Positions 5,384 through 9,622 of a DNA stretch of 9,622 nucleotides are shown in pieces; position 1 is the first letter of the stretch, and every line of letters starts with the position of its first letter. The stretch is from JBQCEE01 sp051960575. GTDB lineage: Bacteria; Actinomycetota; Actinomycetes; Mycobacteriales; Jatrophihabitantaceae. The notes below the pieces were generated by a model. The model made no database searches, was not told the origin of the DNA, and saw nothing but the letters and a program-made list of their open reading frames with translations. The translations under genes were made by a program, and so were the position numbers. The stretch is taken from NCBI RefSeq assembly GCF_051960575.1, contig NZ_JBQCEE010000123.1, forward strand, positions 1 to 9,622, written 5' to 3'.

Positions 5384-6336
5384 CCACCGTCCTGACGCCC
5401 ACCGGCGGCGCCCCGGCCACGCCGGACCCCGACGCCACCGTCCCGACGCTGGGCCAGGCCGGCCGGGTGCGCAAGGGGCTGACCAACCCGGTCGCTTCGG
5501 TCGTCGCGCTCGTGATCGGCGTGCTGTGGACCATCCCGACCCTCGGCCTGTTCGTGCAGTCCTTCCGCAGCAAGCAGGCGCAGGACTCCTCGGGCTGGTG
5601 GCACTTCAACGGGTTCACCTTCGACAACTACCGACACGTGCTGTCGGGCAGCCAGAACATCCTGTCGAATCTCGTGAACTCGATCGTCATCGTGATCCCG
5701 GCGTCGCTCATCCCGATCGCCGTGGCCTCGATGGCGGCCTACGCGCTGGTCTGGATCGACTTCCGGGGACGCGACTGGATCTACATTGCGATCTTCGCGC
5801 TGCAGGTCGTGCCGCTGCAGGTGGCCGTCGTGCCGCTGCTGCGCTTCGTCGTCCACGGCGCCCACATCGGCAGCGTGACGATCATCCCGGAGTTCGGCTT
5901 CGCCGGCACGGTGGCCGCGATCTGGTTGGCGCACGCGTGCTTCGCGCTGCCGCTCGCGATCTTCCTCATGCACAACTTCATGTCCGAGATCCCGCGTGAC
6001 CTGCTCGAGGCAGCGCGCATCGACGGCGCGAGCCACGGCCAGATCTTCCGCACCATCATGCTGCCGCTGCTGCGTCCCGCGCTCGCCGCGTTCGGCATCT
6101 TCCAGTTCCTCTGGGTCTGGAACGACCTGTTCGTCGGCATCGTGATGTCGGGCTCGAACCCGTCGATCTCGCCGATCACGGTGTCGATCAACAACCTGCA
6201 GAACGGCACCTCCGGCGCCGGCGGCGAGCTGCTGCCGGCTGCGGCGTTCGTGTCGATCGCGATCCCGCTGGTCGTGTTCATCTCCCTGCAGCGCTACTTC
6301 GTCCGCGGTCTGCTCGCGGGCTCGGTGAAGGGGTGA
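5380..6336 (+). CDS. aglG: Sugar ABC transporter permease, MalG/AglG type
   Basis: This 318-residue inner-membrane protein is the second channel half. A polar 30-residue N-terminal tail precedes the first membrane segment (about 37-60, VASVVALVIGVLWTI). Further hydrophobic segments follow, among them WIYIAIFALQVVPLQVAVVP and GTVAAIWLAHACFALPLAIF. The EAA coupling loop is LLEAARIDGASHGQIFRTIMLP, with E210 and G216, followed by the FGIFQFLWVWNDLF helix common in MalG-type permeases. The chosen start, ATG 5380, has GGGGA 9 bases upstream and overlaps the stop of the mini-ORF. GTG 5371 in the same frame would add three residues and sits too close to the Shine-Dalgarno. It should form a heterodimer with the preceding permease. 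A hairpin follows 9 bases after the stop. Confidence 0.94.
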   Translation: MTTVLTPTGGAPATPDPDATVPTLGQAGRVRKGLTNPVASVVALVIGVLWTIPTLGLFVQSFRSKQAQDSSGWWHFNGFTFDNYRHVLSGSQNILSNLVNSIVIVIPASLIPIAVASMAAYALVWIDFRGRDWIYIAIFALQVVPLQVAVVPLLRFVVHGAHIGSVTIIPEFGFAGTVAAIWLAHACFALPLAIFLMHNFMSEIPRDLLEAARIDGASHGQIFRTIMLPLLRPALAAFGIFQFLWVWNDLFVGIVMSGSNPSISPITVSINNLQNGTSGAGGELLPAAAFVSIAIPLVVFISLQRYFVRGLLAGSVKG

Positions 6337-6548
6337 TGCGCCTGCCGTGACCGAACGGCGGGGGCCGTGCCGGTCACGATCACCCCGCCCGCAGCACCGT
6401 GCACCACCCACGATCGCCATGCCGTCGTCGGGCACCGCTCCAGCTGACCGGGGAGCGGAGGACGTCCGGCGGCGGAAATCCGTGAGACGTCGCACCAGGC
6501 GGCGTCCGTACCCGGCGCGATCACCCCCCGGTCGAAACGGAGTCCGCT
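6337..6548 (+). other. 212-base gap before the ATPase gene
   Basis: Besides the hairpin at its start, this stretch has a 10-base direct repeat CGATCACCCC (6377-6386 and 6518-6527) and a GGACGTCC palindrome (6460-6467). I find no convincing promoter and no ORF with its own ribosome-binding site; the open frame from GTG 6347 is a shadow that runs on through the ATPase gene. GGAG (6539-6542) is the ATPase ribosome-binding site. Confidence 0.5.
6346..6378 (+). other. Hairpin after the second permease gene
   Basis: An outer stem CGTGACCG (6346-6353) pairs with CGGTCACG (6371-6378). After a small internal loop (A against GC) an inner stem ACGGC (6355-6359) pairs with GCCGT (6364-6368) around GGGG, giving 13 bp in total. 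No T-run follows, so complete termination is unlikely. It may guard the 3' end of the permease message or reduce read-through into the ATPase gene. Confidence 0.6.
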
Positions 6549-7718
<1,170 letters not shown>

Positions 7719-7739
7719 TCCGAGCAGCAATCCGTCCTG

Positions 7740-7787
7740 CGGCGCGCAGCCGCGGCCCCCGTCGCTCCGGGGTCGCGCTGCGCGCCG
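7740..7787 (+). terminator. GC-rich hairpin after the ATPase gene, terminator-like
   Basis: The outer stem is 11 bp (7740-7750 with 7777-7787). An inner CCCCG (7757-7761) pairs with CGGGG (7768-7772) around a 6-base loop, with a short GCG/CGC stretch between. It starts 22 bases after the ATPase stop. The downstream bases lack a T-run, so it is either a weak terminator or an mRNA-end stabiliser. It marks the end of the importer operon before the P450 gene. Confidence 0.6.
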
Positions 7788-7812
7788 TCGGCGTCTCTGC
7801 GAGGCTGTCCGG

Positions 7813-9135
7813 ATGACCGACTTCCCGCAGGCGTCGCTGATCGACAGCATCCGGTTCACCGCCCAGATCGCCGTGCCGGGCGTGATCCAGGGCCTGTTCA
7901 GCAAGCGGGTGCTGCCGGTGCGGGTCGCGGCGAAGGCGCACGCCGACCAGTTCGGCCACCAGCTGGTGCAGGGCATGGTCGACCGCGCCGGGGCGGCACC
8001 CATCGCGCTCAAGGTCGGCACCGACGACGCGGTGCTGGTGCACACGCCGGAGGACCTCGAGTTCGTGCTCGGCCACTCGCCCAGCCCGTTCGCGTCCGAC
8101 CCGGCTGCGAAGCACAAGGGCATGGCGGCGTTCCAGCCCGACGCGCTGACGATCTCGCGCGGTGACCTGTGGGCCAACCGGCGGCGTTTCGCCGAGGCCG
8201 TGCTCGACACCGGCTCGCCGCTGCACCGGCTCGCGCCGGACTTCGCGGCCGTGGCCGTGGCCGAGGCGGACGCCCTCGTCAGCGCCCGCACCGTCACCTG
8301 GGACGCGATCAACGCTGCCTTCCAGCGGATCACCCGCCGGGTGGTCTTCGGTGACGCGGCGACCGACGACCAGCAGCTCACCGACGACCTCGCCGCGCTC
8401 ATGGCCGCCGGCAACAAGATGCCGGGCACGCCCGCCCCGAACCTCGCGGCGTTCATGGCCAAGGTGCAGGCCCACGTCGACCGCGCCGAGCCGGGCAGCC
8501 TGTGCGCGCTCATCGCGGACGCGCCCTCGGACGACCGGACGAACGTGGCCGGCCAGGTCGTGCACTGGTTGTTCGCCATGGGCGACACGCTGCCCGCGAA
8601 CCTGTACCGCGCGCTCGCGCTGCTGGCGAGCCACCCCGAGCAGCTGCGCGAGGTGCGGCACGCGCTCGGCGACGGCGACCTCACCGATCCGGCCGTCGTC
8701 GCCGCGCAGACCTACCTCGCCGGCTGCCTGCAGGAGGCGATGCGGCTCTGGCCCACGACGGCCCTGTTCGGGCGGGTCACCACCGAGGAGGTCACCTTCC
8801 CCGGCGGCGGCGTGCTGCCGGCCGGCCGGCAGGTCTTCATCTACAACGTGTTCAACCACCGCCGCCGCGACCTGGTCGAGTACGCCGACCGGTTCGCGCC
8901 GGGGGAGTGGGCCTCGGGGGACGCGTCCGAGAACTGGCTGTTCAACTTCTTCAGCCATGGCCCGCAGGGCTGCCCGGGGGCCGGGCTGTCGATCTTCCTC
9001 GGCCAGGCGCTCGTCGGCCGGCTGCTGCAGCGCGCCGAGCCGCGGCTGCAGGGCGTGACGCTCGACCCCGCGAAACGGCTGCCCTACAGCCTCGACATCT
9101 ACGGCTACAGCGTCGCCCTCGCCCCGCGCGCATAG
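7813..9135 (+). CDS. Cytochrome P450
   Basis: This 440-residue soluble heme-thiolate monooxygenase has no N-terminal membrane anchor. It would activate O2 with electrons from a ferredoxin/reductase pair encoded elsewhere. The heme ligand is C387 in FSHGPQGCPG (380-389), which keeps F, G, C and G of the canonical FxxGxRxCxG but has Q385 in place of the usual Arg/His that contacts a heme propionate. The K-helix ExxR is E308-A-M-R311. The I-helix reads AMGDT at 255-259, keeping the acid-threonine pair D258-T259 but with Met for the usual second residue. ADRFAPGEW fills the PERF region. ATG 7813 has GAGG 8 bases upstream. The frame is open further upstream, but that part overlaps the ATPase gene and has no Shine-Dalgarno. 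Substrate and CYP family are unknown, and no redox partner is adjacent. Confidence 0.94.
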   Translation: MTDFPQASLIDSIRFTAQIAVPGVIQGLFSKRVLPVRVAAKAHADQFGHQLVQGMVDRAGAAPIALKVGTDDAVLVHTPEDLEFVLGHSPSPFASDPAAKHKGMAAFQPDALTISRGDLWANRRRFAEAVLDTGSPLHRLAPDFAAVAVAEADALVSARTVTWDAINAAFQRITRRVVFGDAATDDQQLTDDLAALMAAGNKMPGTPAPNLAAFMAKVQAHVDRAEPGSLCALIADAPSDDRTNVAGQVVHWLFAMGDTLPANLYRALALLASHPEQLREVRHALGDGDLTDPAVVAAQTYLAGCLQEAMRLWPTTALFGRVTTEEVTFPGGGVLPAGRQVFIYNVFNHRRRDLVEYADRFAPGEWASGDASENWLFNFFSHGPQGCPGAGLSIFLGQALVGRLLQRAEPRLQGVTLDPAKRLPYSLDIYGYSVALAPRA

Positions 9136-9137
9136 GG

Positions 9138-9163
9138 GGAATGCCGGGGGGTCCGGTACCGTT
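9138..9163 (+). promoter_or_regulatory. Candidate sigma-R/SigH-type promoter of rpmE
   Basis: GGAAT (9138-9142), exactly 18 bases, then GTT (9161-9163), in the wider context GGGGAAT and CCGTTG. This is a full match to the SigR consensus. In Streptomyces coelicolor rpmE is an established SigR target, so both motif and gene agree. The predicted start near 9170 gives a leader of roughly 97 bases. The element begins 3 bases after the P450 stop codon. Confidence 0.75.
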
Positions 9164-9172
9164 GTCGGGTAC

Positions 9173-9188
9173 GTCGGCAGCTGCCGAC
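9173..9188 (+). promoter_or_regulatory. Perfect 16-base palindrome at the predicted 5' end of the rpmE transcript
   Basis: GTCGGCAGCTGCCGAC is fully self-complementary. As RNA it gives a 6-bp stem with an AGCT loop; as DNA it could bind a dimeric repressor. TGTCGG at 9163-9168 could compete for the right arm. It does not look like the AT-rich Zur box known for zinc-regulated L31 genes. Confidence 0.45.
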
Positions 9189-9266
9189 AGCAACCCGCCT
9201 CCGGTTCACCTCTGCATTTCCAGCACGATCCGAGGACCCGGCGGCTCTGTGAAGGGATCCAGCTTC

Positions 9267-9488
9267 ATGAAGAACGGCATCCACCCGGAGTACGTGGAGA
9301 CCCAGGTGACCTGCTCCTGCGGCAACACGTTCACCACCCGCAGCACCGCCAAGGGCGGCGTCCTGCACGCCGACGTCTGCTCGGCCTGCCACCCGTTCTA
9401 CACGGGCAAGCAGAAGATCATGGACGTCGGCGGCCGCGTCGACAAGTTCGAGAAGCGCTACGGCAAGCGGCAGCGCCCCACCAAGTAG
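9267..9488 (+). CDS. rpmE: 50S ribosomal protein L31, zinc-ribbon (C+) form
   Basis: This 73-residue protein of the large ribosomal subunit bridges towards the 30S head and central protuberance. The sequence begins MKNGIHPEYVETQVTCSCG and contains HADVCSACHPFYTGKQK, both hallmark L31 segments. Four cysteines, C16, C18, C38 and C41, form the zinc site, so this is the zinc-dependent paralogue type rather than the cysteine-free YkgM-like form. ATG 9267 has AAGGGA (9252-9257) 9 bases upstream. An in-frame GTG at 9249 would add six residues and overlap that site. The gene has its own promoter candidate and its own intrinsic terminator, so it looks monocistronic. Zinc-thiolate chemistry fits control by a thiol-stress sigma factor. 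Confidence 0.98.
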   Translation: MKNGIHPEYVETQVTCSCGNTFTTRSTAKGGVLHADVCSACHPFYTGKQKIMDVGGRVDKFEKRYGKRQRPTK

Positions 9489-9497
9489 CTCTCCGAC

Positions 9498-9540
9498 CGG
9501 CGCCCGCCCCCGACGGGGGTGGGCGCCGTTGTGTTGTTTG
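9498..9540 (+). terminator. Intrinsic terminator of rpmE
   Basis: Bases 9498-9511 pair with 9515-9528 in a 14-bp stem (one G-T pair) around a GAC loop. The T-rich tract TTGTGTTGTTT follows. It starts 9 bases after the rpmE stop. Confidence 0.92.
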
Positions 9541-9559
9541 AGAAGGTGACCACCAGGCG

Positions 9560-9622
9560 ATGAGCGCTCGCGCGAAGAGCCCGGCGCCGCGGCGCGGCCC
9601 CGCCGGCAGGCGGGTCGAGTTC
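9560..9622 (+). CDS. Start of an unidentified gene, cut by the window edge
   Basis: ATG 9560 opens 21 codons that run off the window, beginning MSARAKSPAPRRGP, a basic, Ala/Pro/Arg-rich N-terminus. A TGA at 9539-9541 in the same frame rules out an earlier start. AGAAGG (9541-9546) is the only ribosome-binding site nearby and is somewhat far at 13 bases. The usual actinobacterial neighbour here is prfA (release factor 1), but this N-terminus does not resemble it. Too little is visible to assign a family, and it could be a by-chance open frame. Confidence 0.4.
   Translation, partial: MSARAKSPAPRRGPAGRRVEF

Noticed and set aside
8502..9266. Open frame running from inside the P450 gene into rpmE as one protein
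   Set aside because: The upstream part is a shadow of the P450 frame; rpmE has its own ribosome-binding site, promoter candidate and canonical N-terminus.
9546..9563. GTG start at 9546 for the last gene
   Set aside because: It reaches TGA after five codons; the frame from ATG 9560 stays open to the window edge.

Overview
The window is chromosomal DNA from a high-GC Actinomycetota (actinobacterial) genome. The evidence is the G/C-rich third codon positions, frequent GTG starts, the thrB-rho gene order, an actinobacterial-type Rho with a long disordered insertion, an actinobacterial zinc-ribbon L31, and GGAAT-N18-GTT promoters of the sigma-R/SigH type. Genus cannot be fixed from this sequence. 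All genes that can be supported lie on the + strand.

Layout. 1-291: 3' end of homoserine kinase (thrB). 292-689: a long rho leader with a candidate sigma-R promoter, two twin GC hairpins, and a strong Shine-Dalgarno plus GTG that opens a seven-codon frame closed by an amber codon in frame with rho. 690-2408: rho, followed by a clear intrinsic terminator. 2541-7718: a carbohydrate ABC importer of the AglE/F/G/K (alpha-glucoside type) family. It consists of a lipoprotein binding protein, two MalF/MalG-type permeases and a MalK/UgpC-type ATPase. A LacI/cre-like operator lies upstream, and large hairpins sit between binding protein and permease and between second permease and ATPase. 7740-7787: GC-rich hairpin. 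7813-9135: a cytochrome P450 with non-canonical I-helix and heme-loop residues. 9136-9488: rpmE (ribosomal protein L31, four-cysteine form) behind a candidate sigma-R promoter and a perfect palindrome, then an intrinsic terminator. 9560 to the end: start of an unidentified gene.

How it fits together. In many actinobacteria thrB, rho, rpmE and prfA are close neighbours. Here the sugar importer and the P450 separate rho from rpmE. The importer would bind a sugar or glycoside outside the cell, pass it through the permease dimer using ATP, and probably be induced when a LacI-family repressor leaves the operator. The two housekeeping genes flanking the importer/P450 block (rho and rpmE) each carry an exact GGAAT-N18-GTT element, which suggests shared control by a thiol-stress sigma factor. 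I see no CRISPR array, tRNA, rRNA or insertion sequence. The most unusual points are the rho start region, the paired sigma-R elements, and a 19-residue mini-ORF joined by ATGA overlaps to both permease genes.
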